Made by a program: the position numbers and the translations under genes. From CAKSQF01 sp964569225 (GTDB lineage: Bacteria; Bacillota; Clostridia; Oscillospirales; CAG-272), in assembly GCA_964569225.1 (NCBI GenBank), contig CAZMTU010000001.1:40625-104624 (forward strand): a stretch of DNA of 64,000 nucleotides, read 5' to 3'. The stretch's first letter is position 1, and each line of letters opens with the position of its first letter. The notes under the pieces were generated by a model. The model made no database searches and was not told where the DNA came from. It was given only the letters and a program-made list of their open reading frames with translations. Positions 1-7,159 of this stretch are shown in pieces.

Positions 1-63
1 AGATTTCAAAAAAATGGCTACAATGATAATATCTGTTATAGTTCTAATTTTAGGAGGAAAAAA

Positions 64-492
64 ATGAAAAATGCACTGCTGAAGATCACGCTGCTTACCT
101 TGACGCTTTCCGCACTGATTGCGCTGTTGGTATATTTGTCTAAGCATAGGGAAGAAGTGAAGACCGCAGCCAAAAAAAGCAAGGAAAAAGTGAAATCTGC
201 GGCTGGCAAGGCTACCGCAAAAGGCAAAAAAACATCCGATAAGCTATTATCCAAGCTGAAAAAGAAAGATTGCGATGTTATGGAATTGGATACGGATGGC
301 GACGGTGAAACCGATGCGGTTCTGATGGACACTACCGGTGACGGCGAAATCGACACTATTTTAATGGACACTACCGGTGACGGTGAAATTGACACTATTT
401 TGGCGGACACTACCGGTGACGGTGAAATTGATACCGTTTTAGCGGACACTACCGGCGACGGCGAAATTGATACGGTAGTTACCGCTGACTGA
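64..492 (+). CDS. Small membrane-anchored protein with five acidic calcium-loop-like repeats
   Basis: 142 residues, start set by AGGAGG at 52-57. Residues about 5-25 form one hydrophobic segment (signal anchor). It is followed by a Lys/Ala-rich, strongly basic stretch (about 28-72) resembling YtxH-type amphipathic helices. Residues 76-140 are five tandem 13-residue repeats of pattern DTTGDGEIDTxLx. Each has D1, G4, D5, G6, E7, I8, D9, which resembles an EF-hand, dockerin or thrombospondin-3 calcium loop without flanking helices. The repeats are also clear in DNA (39-bp period, 289-483). The basic segment and acidic repeats could interact with each other, or with wall polymers, through calcium; this is inference. 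A terminator follows at once, so it is monocistronic. I do not recognise a named family. Confidence 0.8.
   Translation: MKNALLKITLLTLTLSALIALLVYLSKHREEVKTAAKKSKEKVKSAAGKATAKGKKTSDKLLSKLKKKDCDVMELDTDGDGETDAVLMDTTGDGEIDTILMDTTGDGEIDTILADTTGDGEIDTVLADTTGDGEIDTVVTAD
289..483 (+). repeat. 39-bp tandem repeat, five units, inside the first CDS
   Basis: Five in-frame 39-bp units (289-327, 328-366, 367-405, 406-444, 445-483). The first unit is the most diverged. The central three are nearly identical and differ mostly at third codon positions, so the protein repeat appears to be under selection while the DNA drifts. Confidence 0.9.
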
Positions 493-510
493 ATTTAATT
501 TTGTCTTTTT

Positions 511-546
511 ATTTGCTCCTTCTTTCGGGAAGGAGCAAATTTTTAT
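511..546 (+). terminator. Rho-independent terminator
   Basis: Arms ATTTGCTCCTTC (511-522) and GAAGGAGCAAAT (529-540) with a 6-nt loop, then a T run (540-545). It ends the transcript of the repeat protein. The rest of the gap to spoIIE (547-862) holds only the spoIIE promoter region. Confidence 0.85.
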
Positions 547-764
547 ATTGATGCATGGTTTGAGTCACTTCCTCATTCAATCTGGCGCGAAGCTTTTTAA
601 CGGTTAACTGTTTATTCTATGCTTTGAAAGATAAAATATGCTCTTTAGGAATAGTTTTCCCTCGTCTATATTCGTCAAACTGTATCACAAGTAGTGACAG
701 AAGGCTTTTTTTTACTGAAATTCCTGCTTTTTCGATGGAAAAAATCATTTTATCATCTGCTTCC

Positions 765-798
765 TTCGACTAAAAATATCTGTCTGTCCGAGTACAAT
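765..798 (+). promoter_or_regulatory. Putative Spo0A-type promoter of spoIIE
   Basis: A TACAAT -10 hexamer lies at 793-798. Upstream is TTCGACT (765-771), one mismatch from the reverse 0A box TTCGACA, at a spacing of about 22 bp. Spo0A-activated sigma-A promoters such as spoIIE and spoIIG of Bacillus are known for such wide spacing with 0A boxes near -35. The match is short, so this is tentative. Confidence 0.35.
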
Positions 799-862
799 AA
801 AGACAGGTGAAGCCTACCCTTTATATGTGAATTGTGAATGAAAAAAGGAAGGATGAAGGATC

Positions 863-3211
863 ATGGAATTTCGGATTAAAGCCAAAGAGCGACTGGAAGC
901 GCTGCAAAAAAAGGCGGACGCTACTGTATCAGCGCTCCTTGGACGGGAAAGCGCGGCGCTGGATGAAGAAGATGCCGCGCGTTTGCGCCGAAGGGCGGCT
1001 GTTTGCGCGTTATGGTGTGGCGCGGGATTTTTGCTGCAAGGCGCGTCTGCTCTTTTTGGAACCTATCCGTTTGGATTAGCGCTGCTTAGCGCGGTCAGCC
1101 GCAGCGGGGCATTCTGTGTTTGGGCGGGGGCTGTGGCGGGCGCGTTGGCGACCGGTTCGTCGGCTGGAAGCAGCGCTTTTTGCTTTGTCGTGATTTTGTC
1201 TATGGTGCTGGGCGCGCGGATCCTGCTGTCCACTCACGGAGAAGAGGACAGTCCGCTGTTTGGCGAGCCGCTTCGGCTGAGGATCGCGGTCTGCACATTA
1301 GCCGCGTTTCTTGCGGGCATGTATACCGTAATTGTAGATCAATTCAACTTTCAAGGCATACTTACACTGCTCTTTGGACTGATCGCCTCTCCGGTTGCAG
1401 CCGCTTTGTTTTATTGCGGATTGGAAAGCGATCTTTCGCTTTCTCTTCGGGAAGTGGGACGCTGCGCGCTGCTCTACGCGGTTATCTATGCTCTATCTGC
1501 TCATAGCCTGTTTGGACTTTCTCTAGCGCTTATTGCCTCCTCGCTGGTTATTTTGACCGCTGCGCTCAGCGGCGGCTTGGTGAGGGGCGTACTGGTAGGG
1601 CTGATCTGCGGACTGGCAAGCGGGCAGTCACCGCTGCTGTTAGCCATTGGCGGTCTTGCCGCAGGGGCGATCCGAATGTTCGGCAGCGGCAGCGCCATGT
1701 TCTGCTATCTGGTGTTGACGGCAGGATTGAAAATTTGGGCGGATGGACTTTGGGGAGCGGTTCCGTTTATTGGGAATTTGCTGTTTGGTTCATTAATTTT
1801 TCTTCCATTAGAAAAAACGGGCGTATTGGGGAAGCTGCATTTATTTCCCGCTGCAGAACAGCCGCAGATCACAGAAGAAACCCGTCGGGTTCAGGACGAA
1901 AAAAAGCTGCGGCGATTGGCAGGAGCGTTTGATGAGCTGTCCGCGTTGATGTTGAAGCTTTCCCAGCAGCTTCGGAATCCGGGAGCAGGTGAAATGCGGG
2001 AACTGTGCGAAACAGTGTTTGAAAAGCATTGCCGCCGCTGCGCGCAAAATACCGTCTGCTGGCAGCAAGAATATGAAAGCACTCAAGAAGCAATAAATAA
2101 GTTGGCGGAACAAATTCCGTTGAAGGGAATGCCTGATCGAAAGGACCTGCCTTCTTACTTTATAGAGCGCTGTCAGAAAATCGATAAAATACTTGCCGAT
2201 GTTGGCAAAAGTGTTACGGAGCTGATTGAGGGTGCTGTTTTGAGAGATCGTACAGAACTGTTCGCGCTGGATTACGAAGCCATTTCGGAACTGCTTCGGG
2301 CTTCCGCTGAGGATGACGGCGATCTTCAGCCGGATGATGAACTGCGGCAACTGTTTGCCGAGGCGGTTCGTCAAATGGGCATTCAGGCGATCGGCTGCGG
2401 AGCATGGGGCAGACGGCAGAAAACGCTGATTGCTTCGGGCGTTACACTTTCCAGTATCAGTGACGCCGGTCGTGAGATCAGGCAGAAGTTAGAGGAAAAG
2501 ACCGGCTTGCTGCTGACTGATCCTGAGTTTAAGTTTGCCGGTGAAAGCGTTAGTATGCAGTTAAGCAGCCGGATGAAGCTGAAGCTCACCACTGCCCGCG
2601 CCAGCAGCGTTAAGGCGCATGAAGCGGTCAGCGGAGATATGGCGCGTTCCTTTCCATCCGATGCGGGGTTTGGCTACGCCCTGATCTGTGACGGAATGGG
2701 CAGCGGACGTATAGCCGCCACCGCGGCACAGGTAAGCGCGGTCTTTTTAGAGAAAATGCTTGGTGCAGGAAACGCGAAATCGGTAACGCTGAAGCTGCTG
2801 TCTAATTTTATCCGGGGCAGATCAGAGGAATGTCATTGTACAGTGGATCTGCTGGAAGTCGATCTTTACACCGGCAGCGCCAGCTTTATCAAATGCGGCG
2901 CGTCTCCCTCATATGTTTTGCGGGACGGAAATATTTTCAAAATAGATGTCAGCAGTATGCCGCTTGGACTAACCAGAGAAATCAACGCGGAGGAAATCGG
3001 AATGGTTTTGAGAGAAGGGGATGTGATTCTGCAAACCTCCGACGGAGTAGCGGGCTGCTTAGAGGATGCGCTTTGGCTGCCTGAGCTGCTGGCGTCCCTT
3101 GCCGGAAAGGGCGTACAGGAGATCGCTGGCGCTATCCATTCCCGTACGCTTGCCGAAAATGGCAGCGGAGATGACATTAGCATTTTGGTTACCCGTGTGG
3201 AGGGCGTTTAA
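863..3211 (+). CDS. spoIIE: Stage II sporulation protein E (SpoIIE), PP2C-type phosphatase
   Basis: 782 residues, a normal length for SpoIIE. The N-terminal third (about 45-320) is a series of hydrophobic segments typical of the roughly 10-helix membrane domain. A central, partly helical region (about 330-560) corresponds to the FtsZ-interacting/regulatory part. The C-terminal 210 residues are the PP2C phosphatase, with ALICDGMGSG and the closing GSGDDISILVTRV supplying metal-binding aspartates. SpoIIE dephosphorylates SpoIIAA and so releases sigma-F in the forespore. Start chosen at ATG 863 behind a GGAAGGATGAAGGA purine run; an overlapping +1-frame ORF from 834 is a shadow. The gene stands alone and is evidence that the organism sporulates. 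Confidence 0.97.
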   Translation: MEFRIKAKERLEALQKKADATVSALLGRESAALDEEDAARLRRRAAVCALWCGAGFLLQGASALFGTYPFGLALLSAVSRSGAFCVWAGAVAGALATGSSAGSSAFCFVVILSMVLGARILLSTHGEEDSPLFGEPLRLRIAVCTLAAFLAGMYTVIVDQFNFQGILTLLFGLIASPVAAALFYCGLESDLSLSLREVGRCALLYAVIYALSAHSLFGLSLALIASSLVILTAALSGGLVRGVLVGLICGLASGQSPLLLAIGGLAAGAIRMFGSGSAMFCYLVLTAGLKIWADGLWGAVPFIGNLLFGSLIFLPLEKTGVLGKLHLFPAAEQPQITEETRRVQDEKKLRRLAGAFDELSALMLKLSQQLRNPGAGEMRELCETVFEKHCRRCAQNTVCWQQEYESTQEAINKLAEQIPLKGMPDRKDLPSYFIERCQKIDKILADVGKSVTELIEGAVLRDRTELFALDYEAISELLRASAEDDGDLQPDDELRQLFAEAVRQMGIQAIGCGAWGRRQKTLIASGVTLSSISDAGREIRQKLEEKTGLLLTDPEFKFAGESVSMQLSSRMKLKLTTARASSVKAHEAVSGDMARSFPSDAGFGYALICDGMGSGRIAATAAQVSAVFLEKMLGAGNAKSVTLKLLSNFIRGRSEECHCTVDLLEVDLYTGSASFIKCGASPSYVLRDGNIFKIDVSSMPLGLTREINAEEIGMVLREGDVILQTSDGVAGCLEDALWLPELLASLAGKGVQEIAGAIHSRTLAENGSGDDISILVTRVEGV

Positions 3212-3230
3212 AAAATGACTTATTTTATGG

Positions 3231-3272
3231 AAAAGGGATGCCGTATGGAAAATGCGGCATCTCCTTTTCTTT
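3231..3272 (+). terminator. Terminator of spoIIE
   Basis: Arms AAAAGGGATGCCG and CGGCATCTCCTTTT with about a 10-nt loop, then TCTTT, starting 20 nt after the spoIIE stop. Confidence 0.75.
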
Positions 3273-3552
3273 GAATCAGACTCGCTTAATCCGCTTAATT
3301 AATAAGGCTTGTGAAAGCCGGACAAATGCTCGTCCGGTTGGGAAGGTATGATAACCGCTTTTACACCGTATATTCGCTGACGCGATTCTTAATAAAAATA
3401 CACGGAATTTTAGTTAGTGTAAGCAGGGATTGTTTGGGATTTTGAAAATACTTGACTATCCGCATAGCCTGTTTGCCGGGCAGACTGTTGAATGGGTTCA
3501 GACGGGGGAAATGCTTAGAAGCATTTGGGGCAAGCGGGAAAAGCAAATTTTC
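3273..3552. other. Gene-free stretch between convergent spoIIE and PTS gene
   Basis: About 280 bp with no convincing ORF. A 61-codon minus-strand ORF (3361-3546) has no ribosome site or recognisable sequence. Unlike most convergent gaps in this window, it carries no copy of the repeat families. Confidence 0.5.
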
Positions 3553-3585
3553 CGAAAAAAATAGAGCGCTTCCGAAGAAGCGCTC
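3553..3585 (-). terminator. Terminator of the PTS-IIC gene
   Basis: Arms GAGCGCTTC (3564-3572) and GAAGCGCTC (3577-3585). Read on the minus strand, the hairpin is followed by a T run (A run at 3555-3562 on the plus strand). Confidence 0.85.
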
Positions 3586-3593
3586 TTGTCTGA

Positions 3594-4700
3594 TTAAACA
3601 TCAATTTTCATATCGCCGGTTTTGACCCAGCCGATCCTGCGCAGAATTTCATTGAATATAAATGATAGGATCGCGGGGAGGACAATGCAAAGCAGCAGAA
3701 CACCAATCCATGCGTTTGCCGACCAGTTCATATCAATCAAAATCTGCCAAGGGGAGAGCAAGCCGCAGGTACCCATGCCCGCGTTTACTCCGGAGCAGTG
3801 AAGTTTGAAGATCATTGTGGAAAGCGGACCGCAGATAGCAGCCGCAAGCGTAGGCGCGATCCAAATCTGAGGGCGGCGGCAAATATTGCCCATTTGAAGC
3901 ATAGAGGTTCCAAGTCCCTGTGCAACCAATCCGCCCCATTTGTTTTCCCGAAAGGAGATTACTGCAAAGCCAACCATTTGACAACAGCATCCGACCGCCG
4001 CTGCGCCTGCGGCCAGCATCAGCGTCTGTGACAGTGTTTCGCCGGACGCGGCGGTGAAGATCATGGCGCACAGTGCCGCACTGGAAATCGGAAGCGTCAG
4101 CACCATTCCCACAATGACCGCAAGCAGAATCCCCATAATAAGCGGTGCTCTGCCGGTCGCATACTCAATAAACAACCGGAGATAGTAGATCAGTCTTGCA
4201 ACCCAGGGGCAGAGCAGCCATGTTGCGCCGTAGCCTACAATAAGCGTAACGGCGGGTGTGACCAAAATATCAATTTTGGTGGTTTTAGATACCAGTTTAC
4301 CAAATTCGCAGGCAAACAGCACCGCAATAAAGGAGCCAGCCGGTCCTGCCGAATAGCTTCCGCCCGCAATCGCTGTTGTAAACATACCGCCCATTGCGCC
4401 AATGGCCGCGCAGGCATAAGTTACTAACGGCGGGGCTTTTAGCTTGCAGGCAATGGCTACGCCGATCGCACCGCCGTATACATACGGTGAGGAGGCGTAG
4501 GCTGCGATCACATGAAACAGATCAGTGGTACTGTCCGCAAAGAAAGCATTTCCCAATGCCTTAAAAATGGTTCCGATCAGCAGTGTGGCGAACAGTCCCA
4601 GCGCCATTGCGCCCATGGCGTCAATAAAGTACACCTTAGCGCTGATTCGGATCTGCTTCCGTTCAAGGAAGGCTTTGATTTTGCCCAGTTTAGTTGTCAT
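3594..4700 (-). CDS. PTS-IIC-like integral membrane protein (EIIC_2 family)
   Basis: 368 residues with about ten hydrophobic segments throughout and Gly/Ala-rich helices (for example IAGGSYSAGPAGSF and VGCCCQMVGFAVISF). This is the pattern of the PF13303 PTS sugar transporter subunit IIC family. No IIA, IIB or HPr gene lies nearby, so a phosphotransfer partner would have to be encoded elsewhere, or the protein may act as a stand-alone transporter. It has a perfect consensus promoter (4815-4843) and a leader of about 100 nt containing a terminator-like hairpin, suggesting regulated expression. Substrate unknown. Confidence 0.8.
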   Translation of the reverse strand: MTTKLGKIKAFLERKQIRISAKVYFIDAMGAMALGLFATLLIGTIFKALGNAFFADSTTDLFHVIAAYASSPYVYGGAIGVAIACKLKAPPLVTYACAAIGAMGGMFTTAIAGGSYSAGPAGSFIAVLFACEFGKLVSKTTKIDILVTPAVTLIVGYGATWLLCPWVARLIYYLRLFIEYATGRAPLIMGILLAVIVGMVLTLPISSAALCAMIFTAASGETLSQTLMLAAGAAAVGCCCQMVGFAVISFRENKWGGLVAQGLGTSMLQMGNICRRPQIWIAPTLAAAICGPLSTMIFKLHCSGVNAGMGTCGLLSPWQILIDMNWSANAWIGVLLLCIVLPAILSFIFNEILRRIGWVKTGDMKIDV

Positions 4701-4735
4701 TTTTTCTCTTTCTCCGCCGCCAAAAAGAAAATCTG

Positions 4736-4769
4736 AAAAAGTGCGGGCTTGCCTGCGGCGGCAGGCACT
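4736..4769 (-). promoter_or_regulatory. Terminator-like hairpin in the PTS leader
   Basis: On the minus-strand transcript AGTGC (4765-4769) pairs with GCACT (4740-4744), enclosing an inner CCTGC/GCAGG stem. A T run (plus-strand A run 4736-4740) follows directly. It lies between the promoter and the start codon, so it could act as an attenuator. Confidence 0.45.
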
Positions 4770-4814
4770 AATCCCCGAGGGTGATCTTTTTCGTAAATTT
4801 TAGTCATTATATAA

Positions 4815-4843
4815 ATTATAACCGTAATTCTTTTTGGTGTCAA
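4815..4843 (-). promoter_or_regulatory. Consensus sigma-A promoter of the PTS-IIC gene
   Basis: On the minus strand, TTGACA (4838-4843), 17 bp, TATAAT (4815-4820). Predicted start near 4808, giving a leader of about 105 nt. Confidence 0.85.
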
Positions 4844-4897
4844 TAGTGATTTCAACCAAAAAATACTGATGTTTGTCGATTTTATTTCCAAAAAACA

Positions 4898-4926
4898 TTG
4901 ACAATTTCTAAGCAATGTGGTATAAT
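4898..4926 (+). promoter_or_regulatory. Consensus sigma-A promoter of the mgsA-like gene
   Basis: TTGACA (4898-4903), 17 bp, TATAAT (4921-4926). The -10 box overlaps an upstream in-frame ATG at 4915, which rules that ATG out as the start and supports 4990. Confidence 0.9.
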
Positions 4927-4989
4927 GTGATTTGTAAAAAGATAAAAATGGACAAATATCCCGATTATTTTTTGAAAGGAAATCAGATC

Positions 4990-5412
4990 ATGGAAATTGC
5001 AATCATAGCCGATGATACTAAAAAGGAACTCATGACGGAATTTTGTATCGCCTACTGCGGCATACTTAGTAAGCATTCCCTGTGCGCAACCTCTGTCACC
5101 GGCAAATATATTTCCGAAGCCACCGGATTGCAGATTGAGCGCATGATGGCCGGTTCGCAGGGCGGAGCTGAACAAATCTCACTGCGCATCGCGTACAATG
5201 AAATCGACCTTCTTCTCTTTTTCCGTGACACAGCGACCAAAATTCAGCCTAACGAAATCGATAACGATCTGCTTCGGATGTGCGATATGTACAATATTCC
5301 GGTTGCTACCAATATTGCTACCGCGGAAGTGTTGGTCCGGGCGCTGGACAGAGGCGATCTTGACTGGCGTGAAATCGTAAATCCTAAAAACAATAAGCGT
5401 AAAAGGCTTTAA
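4990..5412 (+). CDS. mgsA: Methylglyoxal synthase homologue with altered active site
   Basis: 140 residues, start ATG 4990 behind GAAAGGA. The fold matches methylglyoxal synthase (dihydroxyacetone phosphate to methylglyoxal plus phosphate): IAIIADD near the N-terminus, SVTGKYISEATG, IDLLLFFRD and YNIPVATNIATAEVL. Aligned with E. coli MgsA, Asp20, Asp91 and Asp101 have counterparts (D9, D80, D91). The catalytic base Asp71 in GGDQQ is replaced by Ala60 (GGAEQ), and His98 appears as Asn88. Glu61 sits next to the lost Asp. The protein may therefore be inactive, altered in reaction, or regulatory. It lies directly upstream of pyruvate kinase, a sensible place for a glycolytic bypass enzyme. Confidence 0.85.
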   Translation: MEIAIIADDTKKELMTEFCIAYCGILSKHSLCATSVTGKYISEATGLQIERMMAGSQGGAEQISLRIAYNEIDLLLFFRDTATKIQPNEIDNDLLRMCDMYNIPVATNIATAEVLVRALDRGDLDWREIVNPKNNKRKRL

Positions 5413-5425
5413 TTTTTGTGCCTTG

Positions 5426-5460
5426 AGCGCCTTTTACATCGGTAAAAGGCGCTGTTTTAC
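5426..5460 (+). terminator. Terminator after the mgsA-like gene
   Basis: Arms AGCGCCTTTTAC (5426-5437) and GTAAAAGGCGCT (5442-5453), loop ATCG, followed by GTTTTAC. No clear promoter was found between this and pyk, so partial read-through may supply pyk. Confidence 0.75.
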
Positions 5461-5501
5461 TGTTTTAACCTGATTTTTCTATTTGTAATGAGGATACCAA
5501 T

Positions 5502-6932
5502 ATGAATAAAAATAATATTCAGACCAAAATTGTCTGCACGATCGGTCCTGCCAGCAATAATGAGCAAACTATGGCGGCGCTAGTCAAAGCGGGCATGAAT
5601 GTAGCCAGATTGAATTTCTCGCATAACTCTCATGAGGAGCATCTGAAATCGATTGAAATGCTTCGCGCGGTCCGAAGCAGGCTCCATGCCCCGCTTGCCA
5701 TTCTGCTGGATACCAAAGGACCGGAAATCCGGCTGCGCACATTCAAGAACGGATCCGTTTTACTGCACAAGGGGGATCACTTTACGCTGACTACCCGTGA
5801 GGTCGTTGGGGACGAGAAGATTTGTTCTGTTTCTTATGCCGATCTTCCTCATCAGGTTCCTGTCGGTACTGAAATTTTGATTGACGATGGCAAAATTCAC
5901 TTGTGCGTTGAAGCAGTCACGGATACGGAAATTAATTGTACGGTAGAAAACGGCGGACCGCTTTCTAACCGAAAATCTATTAATATTCCTAACGTGCATT
6001 TGGATTTGCCTTATTTGTCCCCTGCGGATGAAGCAGATCTGATTTTTGGCATTCAAAATGATGTGGATTTTATAGCCGCGTCATTTGTACGCTCTAAAGA
6101 GGATATTATTGCGCTTCGTAAGTTTATCAATTATCACGGCGGACACAAAATTCGCATTATTTCCAAAATTGAAAATATTGAAGGCGTAGAAAATTTTGAT
6201 GATATTCTCGCTCATTCCGATGGAATCATGGTAGCTCGGGGAGATATGGGAGTAGAGGTGGCCTTTGAAAAGTTGCCCGGTATTCAGAAAAAATTTATCC
6301 GAAAATGCTATCTTGCCGGAAAAATGGTCATTACCGCCACTCAGATGCTGGAGTCAATGATTCATTCGCTTACGCCTACCCGTGCTGAGATTACCGATGT
6401 CGCAAATGCGGTTTTTGACGGGACCTCTGCCATCATGCTTTCGGGGGAAACGGCAGTGGGGGAAAATCCTGTGCATGTTGTAGAAGTGATGGCGAAAATT
6501 GCCCGTCAGGCTGAACGCGATGCCTTTGAGATGGGTGCGTATCGGGGATTTCAGCATGAATGTGACTATACCAGTACGACAAACGCCATCTGCGACGCGG
6601 CCTGTACTACCGCTTCCGATTTGGATGCGCAAGCCATTATTGCCGTAACAAAATCAGGTGAGACCGCCCGTCGGGTGTCGAAATTCCGTCCGAATGTGCC
6701 GATCGTAGCAGCCACGCCTGATGAGAAAACCTTTCATCAATTGGCGCTGTCATGGGGCGTATATCCTGTAATGGCGCTTGCCCAAAACGATACCGACAGC
6801 CTTTTCCGTCATGCCATTGATTGCGCTAAGCAGATTGATTTAGTAAATACAGGCGATAAGGTGGTTATTACCGGCGGCGTTCCGCTGAACATACCCGGCA
6901 ATACCAATATTCTGAAGGTGCAGATCGTTTAA
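5502..6932 (+). CDS. pyk: Pyruvate kinase
   Basis: 476 residues, the length of the short (E. coli PykF-like) form without the extra C-terminal PEP-utiliser-like domain of Bacillus Pyk. It converts phosphoenolpyruvate and ADP to pyruvate and ATP, the last ATP step of glycolysis. Seen: N-terminal KIVCTIGPAS, LDTKGPEIRL, the catalytic-lysine segment IISKIENIEGVENFDDI, DGIMVARGDMGVE and ITATQMLESMI, then the C-terminal allosteric domain (CDAACTTASDLDA, TKSGETARRVSKFRP). GAGG precedes the ATG. Its product pyruvate is the substrate of the PFOR encoded about 8 kb downstream. Confidence 0.98.
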   Translation: MNKNNIQTKIVCTIGPASNNEQTMAALVKAGMNVARLNFSHNSHEEHLKSIEMLRAVRSRLHAPLAILLDTKGPEIRLRTFKNGSVLLHKGDHFTLTTREVVGDEKICSVSYADLPHQVPVGTEILIDDGKIHLCVEAVTDTEINCTVENGGPLSNRKSINIPNVHLDLPYLSPADEADLIFGIQNDVDFIAASFVRSKEDIIALRKFINYHGGHKIRIISKIENIEGVENFDDILAHSDGIMVARGDMGVEVAFEKLPGIQKKFIRKCYLAGKMVITATQMLESMIHSLTPTRAEITDVANAVFDGTSAIMLSGETAVGENPVHVVEVMAKIARQAERDAFEMGAYRGFQHECDYTSTTNAICDAACTTASDLDAQAIIAVTKSGETARRVSKFRPNVPIVAATPDEKTFHQLALSWGVYPVMALAQNDTDSLFRHAIDCAKQIDLVNTGDKVVITGGVPLNIPGNTNILKVQIV

Positions 6933-7104
6933 AAAGCTTCAAGTAAATATATGAAATTCGGGAAGCCGCAGCTGGATGGGGCTTCCCGAAATATATTAAT
7001 AACAGTTGATTGGGAATTACCCAAGGCTTTCTGTTATTAAAAACATTATAAAAGATATTTGTTTAAGGCTTGGGGCATTTAGAAGGGGCGTTTTAGAAAC
7101 ATTG

Positions 7105-7141
7105 AGGGAGCCGCATTGACAACGCGGCTCCCTGTTTTTTT
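7105..7141 (+). terminator. Terminator downstream of pyk
   Basis: Arms AGGGAGCCGC (7105-7114) and GCGGCTCCCT (7124-7133), then GTTTTTTT. A weaker hairpin (TTCGGGAAGCC at 6957 with GGCTTCCCGAA ending at 6989) lies closer to the pyk stop. Confidence 0.85.
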
Positions 7142-7159
7142 CGATAGGCTTTCCGAAAT

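Noticed and set aside
36..449. Minus-strand ORF with repetitive Ser/Pro/Val protein opposite the first gene
   Set aside because: It is the antisense reading of the 39-bp tandem repeats; the plus-strand gene has a ribosome site, membrane helix and terminator.
4915..4989. Upstream start for the mgsA-like gene
   Set aside because: The -10 box of a perfect promoter overlaps it, and the ribosome site serves ATG 4990.
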